NCBI GenBank assembly: GCA_021819985.1
Contig: JAKAEG010000030.1
Span: 1 to 15,630 of the forward strand
Length of the DNA: 15,630 nucleotides
Source: Nitrospirota bacterium
GTDB lineage: Bacteria; Nitrospirota; Thermodesulfovibrionia; Thermodesulfovibrionales; JdFR-88
Direction: 5' to 3'
Shown: positions 5,212 to 13,761 of the stretch, piece after piece
How positions within the stretch are numbered: the first letter of the stretch is position 1
Layout of the letters: each line of letters starts with the position of its first letter
The notes under the pieces: model-generated
Told to the model about the DNA's origin: nothing
The model's database searches: none
The model's input: only the letters and a program-made list of their open reading frames with translations
Made by a program: the position numbers and the translations under genes

Positions 5212-7341
5212 TTATATTTTTTTCTTTGACCTGATTTTCTTGATTTTCAAACGCGATTTTTTCATTCTCGGCATTTTACGCAGGAAGGCCCTGGCAGAGT
5301 TGTATTCGCTCAGGCCGGTCTTGCCGGTGCCTACGCTTTCCTGAAACAATTCCACCGCTTTTGCCCTGTTTCCTTCCCAGAGCATCTCCTCGCCCGCATA
5401 GTAATAGGCTTTGCACATACGCTCCGCGATATCGTTTTTATCTTTCCCCTGATTTGCCCCTTCAAAGAGGCCTTTCCGGGTAATATCGCCAAGCAAATAA
5501 TTGGATATGGTCCTGGCCCATGAGGTCGAGGGGTGCCCCTTCACATAGTCTTCAAGTTGTTTAAGGCCTTCCGCCCCTTTCTCCTTCGATGTCCTCCTCA
5601 TTGCAAGCAGAAGCCTGATCCTGGCCCATTCGTCATCGGCAGAGAGGCTGATATCCTTGGAAAAATCGGCTGCCGCCTTGTCGTATATTCCCTGATCGTA
5701 ATAGACCAAGCCCCTGTTGTCATAGGCCTTTGCGTACGAGGGATCGGTCTCGACAGCTTTTGTAAGGTCGGCCGCCGCCAGTACGTACCGGCCCTCATGG
5801 GAATAAGCAACACCCCGGTTGTTATAGGCCAGCGTGTAGCCCGGCTTAACCGCGATGGCTTTTGTATAATCGGCTATTGCCAGGTCGAACTGGCCCTTGT
5901 CGTCGTAAGCGATGCCCCGGTTATTGAAGGCGGAAGCGTCCGATGGATCGATGCCGATGATCTTCGTGAAATCCGCAATGGCCGGGTCGTACTCTCCCTT
6001 GTCCTCATAAGCAAGTCCCCGCTCATTATATGAATATGTGCCGGAGGGATCCAGCTCGATGGCCTTCGTGAAATCGGCAATGGCCTTGTCGTATTCGTCC
6101 TGAAGGGAATAAACATAGCCCCGGTGCTCGTAGGCCAGAGCATAAGAGGGGTCAAGCCCGGCGGCCTTTGTGAAATCCTGTATCGCTTTATCATTAAGTC
6201 CTGCGGACCTGTAGGCTATGCCCCGCCAGACATACGCCTCTTTATCAGAGGGCGTCAGCTCGATATCCTTTGTGAAATCGGCAATGGCCGAATCATGTTC
6301 GCCTTTGTCCTCGTAGGCGATGCCCCGATGATAATAAGCCACATCATATGACGGGTCAAGTCCGAGGGCTTTCGTGTAATCGGCTATCGCGTCATCGTAT
6401 TGCTTCTTGTCCGCATAGACCAGCCCCCTGTTGTAAAAGGCGCGATAATAGGACGGATCCAGCTGGATGGCCTTCGTATAATCGGCTATGGCGAGGTCGT
6501 AATCTCCCTTGTCGTCATACGAAATGCCCCTTCCGTTATATGCGTCAACATAAGACGGGTTCAGCTGTACCGCTTTCGTATAATCGGCTATGGCGTTGTT
6601 GTAATCTCCCTTGTCACTGTAAGCATAGCCCCGGTTATAGTAGACACTGGCAACTGAGGGATCAAGTTGCAGGGCGCGGGTGAACTCGGCGATAGCGAGG
6701 TCGTACTGGCCCCTGTAGAAGTAGACAAGGCCCCGTCCATCAAACACCGGGGCATAGGATGGGTTCAGCTCCACGACCTTGTTGTAGTCGGAAAGCGCCT
6801 GGTCGTATTCTTTTTTGGCGAAATAGCTGTTCCCGCGCCCATAATAAACATCGGGACCGGACGGGTTCAGAGATATCGCCCTTGAATAATCGGAAATGGC
6901 CGAATCGTACTGCCCTTTTACATAATAGGCGTTGGCGCGGCCCCAATAGGCCTTGTCGTTAGACGGGTCCAGCTCCGTTGCCCTCGAATAATCCGAGATG
7001 GCCGCGTCATATTCATATTTATCGTAATGGGCAGTGCCGCGTGCCACAAAGGCGTTAGTGTACGAGGGATTCAGATTTATTGCAGACGTATAATCGGAAA
7101 TAGCCGAGTCATACAACCCTTTTGCCGAATATGCCAGGCCCCGGTCATAATAGGGTATGGCGAGATTGCTTCCGCTGTATCTGCCGGAGTTTATGTTCTG
7201 GGTGCAGGCGCTTATTGCATTGTCGTACTGTTTTGAATTGACGTACTCATAACACCAGTCGGTATCGGCCGCCGCCGTGCCCGCCAGCCATAACACCGAG
7301 ATAAGGACGGCCCCGGCCATTAATTTCAACTTGATTCCCAT
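5212..7341 (-). CDS. Exported TPR-repeat protein with a strongly basic tail
   Basis: A 709-residue protein. The start MGIKLKLMAGAVLISVLWL and the following AGTAAA form a signal peptide with likely cleavage before Asp26. About 15 consecutive 34-residue tetratricopeptide repeats span residues 61-575 (pattern NRGxAYxDKGxYDxAIADYTKAIxLDPSY). They form a superhelical scaffold for protein interaction, probably in the periplasm. Residues 575-690 hold a helical region with CKAYYYAGEEMLWEGNRAKA, resembling a C-terminal module of other TPR proteins. The last 19 residues are almost all Lys, Arg and Ile. ATG 7341 is chosen because GGAGG sits 9 bases upstream (7355-7351); a TTG just before it is in frame but less likely. 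A TATAAT at 7426-7421 suggests its own promoter. No partner is evident from neighbours; the function is unknown. Confidence 0.9.
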   Translation of the reverse strand: MGIKLKLMAGAVLISVLWLAGTAAADTDWCYEYVNSKQYDNAISACTQNINSGRYSGSNLAIPYYDRGLAYSAKGLYDSAISDYTSAINLNPSYTNAFVARGTAHYDKYEYDAAISDYSRATELDPSNDKAYWGRANAYYVKGQYDSAISDYSRAISLNPSGPDVYYGRGNSYFAKKEYDQALSDYNKVVELNPSYAPVFDGRGLVYFYRGQYDLAIAEFTRALQLDPSVASVYYNRGYAYSDKGDYNNAIADYTKAVQLNPSYVDAYNGRGISYDDKGDYDLAIADYTKAIQLDPSYYRAFYNRGLVYADKKQYDDAIADYTKALGLDPSYDVAYYHRGIAYEDKGEHDSAIADFTKDIELTPSDKEAYVWRGIAYRSAGLNDKAIQDFTKAAGLDPSYALAYEHRGYVYSLQDEYDKAIADFTKAIELDPSGTYSYNERGLAYEDKGEYDPAIADFTKIIGIDPSDASAFNNRGIAYDDKGQFDLAIADYTKAIAVKPGYTLAYNNRGVAYSHEGRYVLAAADLTKAVETDPSYAKAYDNRGLVYYDQGIYDKAAADFSKDISLSADDEWARIRLLLAMRRTSKEKGAEGLKQLEDYVKGHPSTSWARTISNYLLGDITRKGLFEGANQGKDKNDIAERMCKAYYYAGEEMLWEGNRAKAVELFQESVGTGKTGLSEYNSARAFLRKMPRMKKSRLKIKKIRSKKKI

Positions 7342-7420
7342 CAAAAAAATCCTCCGTTTTTGTTTTCATTAAGTCAGACAAAGAGCTTTGCCCTCCCCTA
7401 AAGCTGGAAGGGTTTGGCGT

Positions 7421-7426
7421 ATTATA
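7421..7426 (-). promoter_or_regulatory. Candidate -10 box upstream of the TPR gene
   Basis: TATAAT on the minus strand in an A/T-rich gap after the Fe-S oxidoreductase gene, about 80 bases before the TPR ATG. The -35 is poor (TTGGGA at 15 bases), so this may be a secondary promoter within the operon-like run. Confidence 0.4.
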
Positions 7427-7450
7427 TCAAAAAAATATTATTCCCAATTT

Positions 7451-8761
7451 TTATCCCGCCATTTTTTCCTGGCGGGCGGAAACGGGAAAGGCCTTCTCCA
7501 TCAGCTCCAAAATGTGCATGGTCTTCAGTCCGCCGCTTTCAAGCTGGATCCTGCAGCCGGGGCATGCGGTGACTACAATGCCCGCGTCTTTTTTGTAGAC
7601 TTCAACCCTTTTTGAAAGCATCTCCTGGGAGGTCTCTTTGTCCGTCAGAAAGGAGCCAAAACCGCAGCAGCCCTCATCTTCAGGCTTGTCGATATTTAAA
7701 AGCCTTAAAAAAGGCCCCGCGTTGAATCCCAGGCCGTATTTAAGATGGCAGGGCTCATGCCAGATAAGCCGGGGGCCAGCCTTCTCCGCCATACCCGGGC
7801 CCGGCTTGAACCTGTCCGCTCCCAACAGAAACTCCACGGCATCCATCGCGTTGTCAACGGCTCCGCCTGCCAGCTCCGGATAACGTTTTTTTAACATATA
7901 GGCGCAAGTGGAGCAGGGACTTACGACCGCCTCCACGTTAAGCTTTCCGAATATCTCCAGGTTCTTTTCAGCGAATTTCCCGGCCTCATCCGCCAGACCA
8001 AGACCCCTTAAAGGCATTCCGCAGCACACCTCTCCTCCCGGCAGCACCACTTCGTATCCCGCGGCAAGCAGCATGCTTATGAGGTCCTCGCCTGTTTCGG
8101 GCATCAGATAATTGGCCGCGCACCCGGCAAATACCGCTACCCTGCCCACGGCCTTTTTCGGAGTTATCACCTGGTGCCCGCTTTTAAGCTGGCGTTCGGG
8201 TATATTGAGGCCTTGAGGCAGACGGGGCACGATCCTCCTAAGCAGGTCGTGTTTAAAACCCGTTATGAACCTGGCGGCGCTCATTCCCAGAGCGGGTCTG
8301 CCAAGTCCCACCCGAAGCGCGGTCCTTGTGAGAAGCCTTTTGGAGTCCAACTTTCTCAGGGCGTCCCGCCCCCTGTAGATGAACTCCGTCGGTTTTATCC
8401 CCACAGGGCAGGAAACATCGCACCGTCCGCAAAGAGTACAGGAAAAAATACGGGCCAGAAGCCCTTCGGAAGGCGGAATCCCGCCCTGGGCAAGCCCCCT
8501 AAGGAGCATGAGCCTGCCCCTTGGAGAAAAGGCCTCGTTGCCGGTCATATCGTATAAAGGACACCTTGCCTTGCAACTGCCGCACCTGGCGCAGTCTTCA
8601 AGTCCGCAGCCGTTTGCTCCTTCCTCAAGCAGCCGCTCCGCGGCCCCCGGCTCAAGATTTTTCCCTAAAGAGTTCCCTTCAAGGAGTTTTCCTAAAAGCC
8701 CTTCACTTATATCTTTCATGGACGAGGCCAATGCCTTCGCCTTTTCATTCACCCTTTTCAT
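7451..8761 (-). CDS. glcF: GlcF/LutA/HdrD-type Fe-S oxidoreductase
   Basis: A 436-residue iron-sulfur protein of the GlcF type. Two 4Fe-4S ferredoxin motifs are complete: C57-C60-C63-C67P and C108-C111-C114-C118P. Two CCG domains follow. The first has Cys214, the pair 246-247 and Cys283/Cys286; the second has Cys338, the pair 365-366 and Cys400/Cys403. In glycolate or D-lactate oxidases such a subunit takes electrons from a FAD-binding GlcD partner and passes them to the quinone pool or another carrier. No GlcD gene is in the window. The start overlaps the end of larE by 17 bases, with AGGG before the ATG inside larE, so the two are translationally coupled. The subfamily is clear; the substrate (glycolate, D-lactate or other 2-hydroxyacid) is not. 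Confidence 0.85.
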   Translation of the reverse strand: MKRVNEKAKALASSMKDISEGLLGKLLEGNSLGKNLEPGAAERLLEEGANGCGLEDCARCGSCKARCPLYDMTGNEAFSPRGRLMLLRGLAQGGIPPSEGLLARIFSCTLCGRCDVSCPVGIKPTEFIYRGRDALRKLDSKRLLTRTALRVGLGRPALGMSAARFITGFKHDLLRRIVPRLPQGLNIPERQLKSGHQVITPKKAVGRVAVFAGCAANYLMPETGEDLISMLLAAGYEVVLPGGEVCCGMPLRGLGLADEAGKFAEKNLEIFGKLNVEAVVSPCSTCAYMLKKRYPELAGGAVDNAMDAVEFLLGADRFKPGPGMAEKAGPRLIWHEPCHLKYGLGFNAGPFLRLLNIDKPEDEGCCGFGSFLTDKETSQEMLSKRVEVYKKDAGIVVTACPGCRIQLESGGLKTMHILELMEKAFPVSARQEKMAG

Positions 8762-9542
8762 CTATTACCCTATTCATGCTCCCGCTCCTGAACCCCTCCA
8801 GGTCCAGGCACACGAACCTGAAGTGCTCCCGGAGCGCGGCCACGATCTCTTTTTTTGCGGTAAGCGCCGTTTCAAAATCCGGCCCGCTCACTTCCACCCT
8901 GGCCACGTCCCCGTGGTCCCTCACACGAAATTCCCTCAGGCCAAGTCTTCTCAAGGCGATTTCGGACTGCGCTATTTTCCTGAGCCCCTCTATCGTAATG
9001 GGCGTGCCGTAAGGCACCCTCGAGGCCAGGCATGGCGATGAGGGCCTGTCCCAGGTGTCAAGCCCAAGCTGCCTGGAAAAATGCCTTATCTCCTTTTTCC
9101 CGAGCCCGGCTTCAAGAAGCGGGCTTTTGATCCCGTACCGGGAAGCGGCCTTCATGCCGGGGCGATAGTCGTTCAGGTCGTCAGCCGTGCTGCCGTCAAT
9201 TACATGATGAAACCCCTCTTTTTGGGCTATTTCAGAAAGAGCGGCAAAAAGCTCCGATTTGCAATAATAGCACCTCTGCCGGGAGTTCTCTGAATAGCCG
9301 GGATTTTCAAGCTCGCGGGTCTCGATCAGCATGTGGGCAATACCGATTTCGGAGGTCATATCCCTGGCGGTCTGGATGTCCCATTCCGGGTGCGACGGGG
9401 AGGCAGAGGTTACGGCAAGGGCCTCAATGCCTGACATTTTTACTGCCTTCAACAAAAATGTGCTGTCCACTCCGCCTGAAAAGGCCACAACGGCGCTTCC
9501 CAGGCCTTTGAGAATCCCGATCAAATGGTCAAGGCTGCCCAT
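8745..9542 (-). CDS. larE: LarE-type ATP-dependent sulfur transferase (PP-loop)
   Basis: A 265-residue PP-loop ATP pyrophosphatase with AFSGGVDSTFLL near the start, typical of LarE. LarE adenylates and sulfurises the pyridinium biscarboxylic acid precursor of the nickel-pincer nucleotide, the cofactor of lactate racemase LarA and its relatives. Numbered from a longer TTG start at 9566, the family signature PSSPCLASRVPYG holds Cys179, equivalent to the sacrificial sulfur-donor cysteine. RCYYCKSELF adds Cys99 and Cys102. The ATG at 9542 is preferred: it gives the usual 22 or so residues before SGG and has GGAA 8 bases upstream, while the TTG at 9566 has no ribosome binding site. larA, larB and larC are not in the window. 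Overlap with the Fe-S oxidoreductase gene suggests joint expression in 2-hydroxyacid metabolism. Confidence 0.88.
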   Translation of the reverse strand: MGSLDHLIGILKGLGSAVVAFSGGVDSTFLLKAVKMSGIEALAVTSASPSHPEWDIQTARDMTSEIGIAHMLIETRELENPGYSENSRQRCYYCKSELFAALSEIAQKEGFHHVIDGSTADDLNDYRPGMKAASRYGIKSPLLEAGLGKKEIRHFSRQLGLDTWDRPSSPCLASRVPYGTPITIEGLRKIAQSEIALRRLGLREFRVRDHGDVARVEVSGPDFETALTAKKEIVAALREHFRFVCLDLEGFRSGSMNRVIDEKGE

Positions 9543-9608
9543 CCGCTGCGTTCCGGCTTTCCACAATCTGGTTTTTCTTGTTTTTTGATTTTCTTGAATT
9601 TTTTGATC

Positions 9609-11114
9609 TCATAGCGCGTTTATCTCATATATCTCCCGGTGCAGGGCCGGGTTCTCGTTTATGGTCACTTTCATCCCGTAGGCGTTCTCGATCTCTTCCA
9701 GCCTTTGCCTCTCTTCATCAAGGAGTATCTCGGCCACCTGCGGGTGGGCGGTTATCACGATGCGCTTAAGCCCGTGTTTGGCCAGGCGTTCGGTCTTTCT
9801 GAATATCTCGTAACACAAGGTGATAACGGATTTTACAGTGCCCCGGCCCTCGCAGTACGGGCACGGCTCAAGCAGGGTCCTGACGAGGCTTTCGCGAACG
9901 CGCTTTCTTGTCATCTGGATTAGCCCCAGTTCCGTTATCTGGGAGATGGTGCTTTTCGTGCGGTCTTTCTTCATTGCGTCCTGAAGCGCGCAGAAAACCT
10001 TCTGCCTGTTATCCATCAGCTCCATATCTATGAAATCGATGATAATTATCCCGCCCAGGTTCCTTAGCCTAATCTGGTAGGCTATCTCCTTCAGTGCCTC
10101 CAGATTAGTGCGGAGGATCGTGTCCTCAAGGTCCTGCTTGCCCACGTATTTGCCGGTATTTACATCTATTACGGACATGGCCTCAGTCTGGTCGATGACG
10201 ATGTAGCCGCCGGATTTAAGCCATATCCTCCTGCCGAGGGCCCTCGCGATGTCGGCCTCTATCCCGTAGCTTTCAAACAGGGGTTCATTGCCGTCGTACA
10301 GACCTATCTTGTCCAGGAGTTTGGGGAAATAGTTCTGGACGAAATTTTTAACTTCCAGGTATTTTCTTTCGGAATCTATGACCATCTCGTCAACTCCGGA
10401 GCCCATGAGGTCGCGCACGCTCCGCAGCACCAGGTCCAGGTCGCCGTGTATGAGAGCGGGCGAGCCGGCCTTGTCGTTTTTCTTAAGCACGCTTTCCCAA
10501 AGGCTCATAAGAAAATCGAGGTCTTTTTGCAGGTCTTCCCTGCTTGCCCCTTCGCTTGCCGTCCGGACGATAAGACCGAAATTTTTTGGCCTTATCCCCT
10601 CGACTATCTCCCTCAATCTTGTGCGTTCCTGTTCGTCCTCGATCCTGCGGGAAAGCCCTATATGCTCCAGATCCGGCATCAGCACCACGTACCTGCCCGG
10701 CAGCGTCACATATGATGTAACGCGCGCCCCTTTGCTGCCCATCGGGTTCTTGGAAACCTGCACAAGTATGTCCTGTCCTTCATGCAGCAGCTCTTCTATC
10801 TGGAATTCATGCCTTTTGCTCTGCAGAAAATCGAGGCCGGAGAAGGTGTCGTCCTCGAACATAAGCGCGTAGTCTTCCACTATGTCCGTGCGGATGTCGG
10901 TCACGTAAAGGAAAGCGGCTTTTTCCAGGCCTATGTCCACAAAGGCGCTTCTCATTCCCGGCAGTATCCGGAGGACTTTTCCCTTGTAAATGTTTCCCGC
11001 CAGGCTGGCGTTTTTCCTGCGCTCCACATAGACCTCCACGACCTGCCCGCTTTCAAGCAGCGCAAGGCGTGTTTCATGCCCGGTCACGTTCACAAGTATG
11101 CTGTTAAGCGCCAA
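9609..11114 (-). CDS. rng: Ribonuclease G/E family endoribonuclease
   Basis: A 501-residue RNase G-sized member of the RNase E/G family. An S1 RNA-binding domain lies within residues 38-130 (GNIYKGKVLRILPGMRSAFVDIG). The catalytic metal-binding aspartates are Asp317 in VIDVNTGKYVG and Asp360 in IIIIDFIDM, 43 apart as in E. coli (303 and 346). The zinc-link motif CPYC (418-421) joins protomers of the tetramer. The enzyme cleaves single-stranded 5'-monophosphorylated RNA, including 16S rRNA 5' maturation and mRNA decay. There is no long C-terminal degradosome scaffold. The start is a TTG at 11114, supported by GGAG 7 bases upstream and the family start SILVN. It follows the radical SAM gene by 25 bases, a recurrent pairing. 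Confidence 0.96.
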   Translation of the reverse strand: MALNSILVNVTGHETRLALLESGQVVEVYVERRKNASLAGNIYKGKVLRILPGMRSAFVDIGLEKAAFLYVTDIRTDIVEDYALMFEDDTFSGLDFLQSKRHEFQIEELLHEGQDILVQVSKNPMGSKGARVTSYVTLPGRYVVLMPDLEHIGLSRRIEDEQERTRLREIVEGIRPKNFGLIVRTASEGASREDLQKDLDFLMSLWESVLKKNDKAGSPALIHGDLDLVLRSVRDLMGSGVDEMVIDSERKYLEVKNFVQNYFPKLLDKIGLYDGNEPLFESYGIEADIARALGRRIWLKSGGYIVIDQTEAMSVIDVNTGKYVGKQDLEDTILRTNLEALKEIAYQIRLRNLGGIIIIDFIDMELMDNRQKVFCALQDAMKKDRTKSTISQITELGLIQMTRKRVRESLVRTLLEPCPYCEGRGTVKSVITLCYEIFRKTERLAKHGLKRIVITAHPQVAEILLDEERQRLEEIENAYGMKVTINENPALHREIYEINAL

Positions 11115-11139
11115 AAAAGCTCTCCGTACACATTAATTT

Positions 11140-13629
11140 CTATTTTTCTTGAAAATCCATGGGCGAAACGCGTTTTTTTTGGCCGCCCGCCATTCCAAAA
11201 AGCCTTTTCCTTGTCGCCTCAACCTGCGACAGGCCTGCCCCGAATATCGCGTTCAATATCTCGTCGAGACGGGCGTTAGGGCCGTCCGGGTCGTCCGTGA
11301 TCCAGAGTTCCACACCTTTTTCCGTAATATCCGCGCCCTCCACCATGCGCCTGATATCCACCTGTTTCCCTTCTCTTTCCACAAAAAATTCGCTATGGTC
11401 CATGAATTTAGCGGCCCTGGCGCAGTCAACGCCTATTATCTCATAAACGTAGGAGCTTATGGAGCTTTGAAGCGATGCCGCCCTTTCAGGGAGCGCCGCG
11501 GCGGCCTCCGCTTTTATCCCCTGGGGAAGCTCTTTATTTAGAAGACCGAGCACGCTTTCGTGCTGCATGAAATACGCCAGTGTCATGTCAAAATACTCCC
11601 TTTCTCCCTTGACGCCCACCCCAAGCGGGGGGCCGAAGGAGATCTTCGGGGCCGGATGAAACCCTATAGAGTATTCCAGGGGAAGCCCTGCCCTCCTCAT
11701 CGCCCGCGCTATGGCCGTCATCAGCTCCCTGTGAGAAAGAAAGCCCAGCGGATCCGATTTGGAAAACTCCACCCTTAGCTTGAAAGGGATCTTTACAAAA
11801 AAATGACTTATATCCTGGTTTGGTGTAACACCCGCATTTTCGTTTTCGAGAAAACTCTGTGCTTCGCCATTTACTTTTGCCGGACCGCAGGCAAGCCCGC
11901 AGGAGGTGCATTTCGCCCTGCAATCAGGTGTCTTTTCAATGCCCTCCACTGCTTTCCGGTACTCACTCAGCAGGAAAGCCTCCTTGATTCCGGTATCGAT
12001 ATTGCCCCATGGCAGGGGGCCGAAAGAATCCTCATTGCCAAGCCCGTCAGGTTTAAAGTCTCTCCTGGCATAAGTGAAAATATCTATTCCGGTCTCCTCC
12101 GCGGCGGAAAGCCATGCATCGTAGTTGAAAATATCGCTCCAGGCGTCCAGCCTTGCGCCCCGGCGGTGGGCCGCAAGCAGCAGTGGGGACAGGTCCTCGC
12201 CCCCTCTGGCGAAGACCGCCTCCAAAAGGCTGAGCCGTTCGTCATGGCCCTTCAGGTTTATCCTGCCGCCCCGGAAGGCGTTCCTTAAGAAAACCTTTTT
12301 GCTGACGAGCGAATCCATGCTCTCCTGGCCGCACCACTGGAAAGGCGTATGGGGCTTTGGCACGAAGCTGGAAACGCTTACGGTAATATTTGCGCCCCGC
12401 TTTGAATGCTTTTTTGCGGCCCTGACGGCCTTCATGGCCATTGCCGGAATGGCCTCCACGTCTTTTTCGGTTTCCGTGGGAAGACCTATCATGTAATACA
12501 GTTTCAGGTTAAGCCATCCCTCTCTGAAAAGCGTGTCGATGGCGCGCTCGTAATCTTCCTCTTCGAAATCCTTGTTTATGACCACGCGCAACCGGGCCGT
12601 TGCCGCCTCCGGGGCGATGGTAAAACCGGTCTTTCTGACCGTCTTTATTTCTTTTAATACATTCTCGTTCACTGCTTTCACTCGCAGAGACGGAAGCGAG
12701 ACCGCATAATTTCTGCCCGCAAAACGCCTGTTGAATTCACGCATTAAAGGAAGAAGCCCGCTGTAATCCCCCGCGCTAAGAGAGGTGAACGAGACCTCCT
12801 CGTGCCCGGTTGCCTCAAGCGCCTGGCTGGCCAGCCTTATTACGGTCTGCGGGGTACGCTCCCTCAAGGGCCGGTAAATCATGCCTGCCTGGCAGAAGCG
12901 GCAACCCATCGTGCACCCCCTTGACACTTCTACGTTCACGCGGTCATGCACAAGCTGGGCATAAGGCACAACAGGCCTTGCCGGGTAAGGGGCGTCTTCG
13001 AGCGAAGAGATCATTCTCCGCCTTGTCTTCCCGTTGGACACAGAGGGCACATATACGCCCTCAATTCCGGAGAGCATCTTCAGGAGGGTGGATCTTTTCC
13101 CGTCACCCTGGGTTTTCCAGCTGAAGACGGTCTCAAGCATCTGGGCGACGGCCTCCTCGCCGTCTCCAATGAGGAATGCATCTATAAAGGCCGCCATCGG
13201 CGCGGGGTTCACCGCCGAAGGGCCTCCCGCTATTATAAGGGGCTGCCCGCCAGTCCTGTTTTCCCTTTCAAGCGGGAGCCCGGCCATTGAGAGCATATTC
13301 AAAACCGACGAATAGGAGAGTTCATACTGAAGACTGAACCCTATTACATCGAAGCCCGAAAGCGGCCTGCCGCTTTCAAGAGAACCCAGGGGCACAGAGT
13401 TTTGCTTCAGCCATTCTTCGAGATCGGTCCACGGGTGGAAAACCCGCTCCGCGGAGGCATATGGGAGCCGGTTTATAATGTCGTACAGCACCTTCAACCC
13501 CAAATGGGACATGCCCACCTCATAAACGTCAGGAAAGGCAAGGACCACCTTGAGGGGGGCGTCTTTCCGGATGGAGTTGAACTCTTTTCCAATATATCTG
13601 GAGGGCCTGAGAAACTGTTGAAGCCGCAT
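11140..13629 (-). CDS. Radical SAM protein fused to DUF2344 (TIGR03960 + TIGR03936)
   Basis: An 829-residue fusion. Residues 1-220 form a B12-binding-like region (FPDVYEVGMSHLGLKVLYD, GGPSAVNPAP), and residues 220-470 a radical SAM core with the cluster motif C239-MG-C243-C246. A Cys cluster follows (570, 574, 577, 581). A C-terminal DUF2344 domain runs from about 615 to the end (KLRVEFSKSDPLGFLSHREL). In many bacteria the two halves are separate adjacent genes; here they are one reading frame. The reaction is unknown to me. The persistent link to RNase G and ribosomal-protein genes has led to suggestions of RNA or ribosome modification. A TAA lies immediately upstream in frame, so ATG 13629 is the first possible start. 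No Shine-Dalgarno is visible. A minus-strand TATAAT at 13717-13712 may be its promoter, 80-odd bases upstream. Confidence 0.93.
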   Translation of the reverse strand: MRLQQFLRPSRYIGKEFNSIRKDAPLKVVLAFPDVYEVGMSHLGLKVLYDIINRLPYASAERVFHPWTDLEEWLKQNSVPLGSLESGRPLSGFDVIGFSLQYELSYSSVLNMLSMAGLPLERENRTGGQPLIIAGGPSAVNPAPMAAFIDAFLIGDGEEAVAQMLETVFSWKTQGDGKRSTLLKMLSGIEGVYVPSVSNGKTRRRMISSLEDAPYPARPVVPYAQLVHDRVNVEVSRGCTMGCRFCQAGMIYRPLRERTPQTVIRLASQALEATGHEEVSFTSLSAGDYSGLLPLMREFNRRFAGRNYAVSLPSLRVKAVNENVLKEIKTVRKTGFTIAPEAATARLRVVINKDFEEEDYERAIDTLFREGWLNLKLYYMIGLPTETEKDVEAIPAMAMKAVRAAKKHSKRGANITVSVSSFVPKPHTPFQWCGQESMDSLVSKKVFLRNAFRGGRINLKGHDERLSLLEAVFARGGEDLSPLLLAAHRRGARLDAWSDIFNYDAWLSAAEETGIDIFTYARRDFKPDGLGNEDSFGPLPWGNIDTGIKEAFLLSEYRKAVEGIEKTPDCRAKCTSCGLACGPAKVNGEAQSFLENENAGVTPNQDISHFFVKIPFKLRVEFSKSDPLGFLSHRELMTAIARAMRRAGLPLEYSIGFHPAPKISFGPPLGVGVKGEREYFDMTLAYFMQHESVLGLLNKELPQGIKAEAAAALPERAASLQSSISSYVYEIIGVDCARAAKFMDHSEFFVEREGKQVDIRRMVEGADITEKGVELWITDDPDGPNARLDEILNAIFGAGLSQVEATRKRLFGMAGGQKKRVSPMDFQEK

Positions 13630-13692
13630 TTAGTTAGAATATCAAACCGGGCCGGGATTTTGATAGTGGAGAGGACCGGATAAAAGGGATTT

Positions 13693-13721
13693 TTGACAAG
13701 TACGGTTTTAAATTATATCTT
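13693..13721 (+). promoter_or_regulatory. ugd promoter, overlapping a minus-strand -10
   Basis: TTGACA (13693-13698), 17 bases, then TATCTT (13716-13721), giving a start near 13728 and a leader of about 33 bases. On the opposite strand TATAAT (13717-13712) overlaps this -10 and faces the radical SAM gene, so the two transcripts may start from one back-to-back site. The minus -35 is poor. Confidence 0.6.
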
Positions 13722-13738
13722 TAATGAAGCATCTTTCT

Positions 13739-13761
13739 TCGAAAAGGAGACCTTTCTTCGA
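13739..13761 (+). promoter_or_regulatory. Hairpin enclosing the ugd ribosome binding site
   Basis: TCGAA (13739-13743) pairs with TTCGA (13757-13761) and AAGG (13744-13747) with CCTT (13751-13754), with a 2-base bulge and AGA loop. The Shine-Dalgarno AAGGAG (13744-13749) and the first base of the ATG are inside. It results from a direct repeat CTTTCTTCGA at 13733 and 13752. Confidence 0.5.

Noticed and set aside
5533..6885. Several plus-strand open frames with repeated VIGxxx motifs
   Set aside because: They are shadows of the 102-base periodic TPR coding repeats on the minus strand.
5600..7150. Regular 102-base periodicity resembling a DNA repeat array
   Set aside because: The period equals 34 codons and the units diverge at the DNA level; it reflects tandem TPR motifs, not CRISPR or satellite DNA.
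7375..7410. AGCTTT/AAAGCT inverted repeat as a terminator of the glcF-like gene
   Set aside because: A 6-bp stem with a 10-base loop and no T-tract; it lies after the TPR -10 box, so it would be in that gene's leader.
8379..9041. Long plus-strand open frame of 220 codons
   Set aside because: It is antisense to the glcF-like gene and larE, whose motifs are unmistakable, and it has a proline/serine-rich composition with no recognisable domain.
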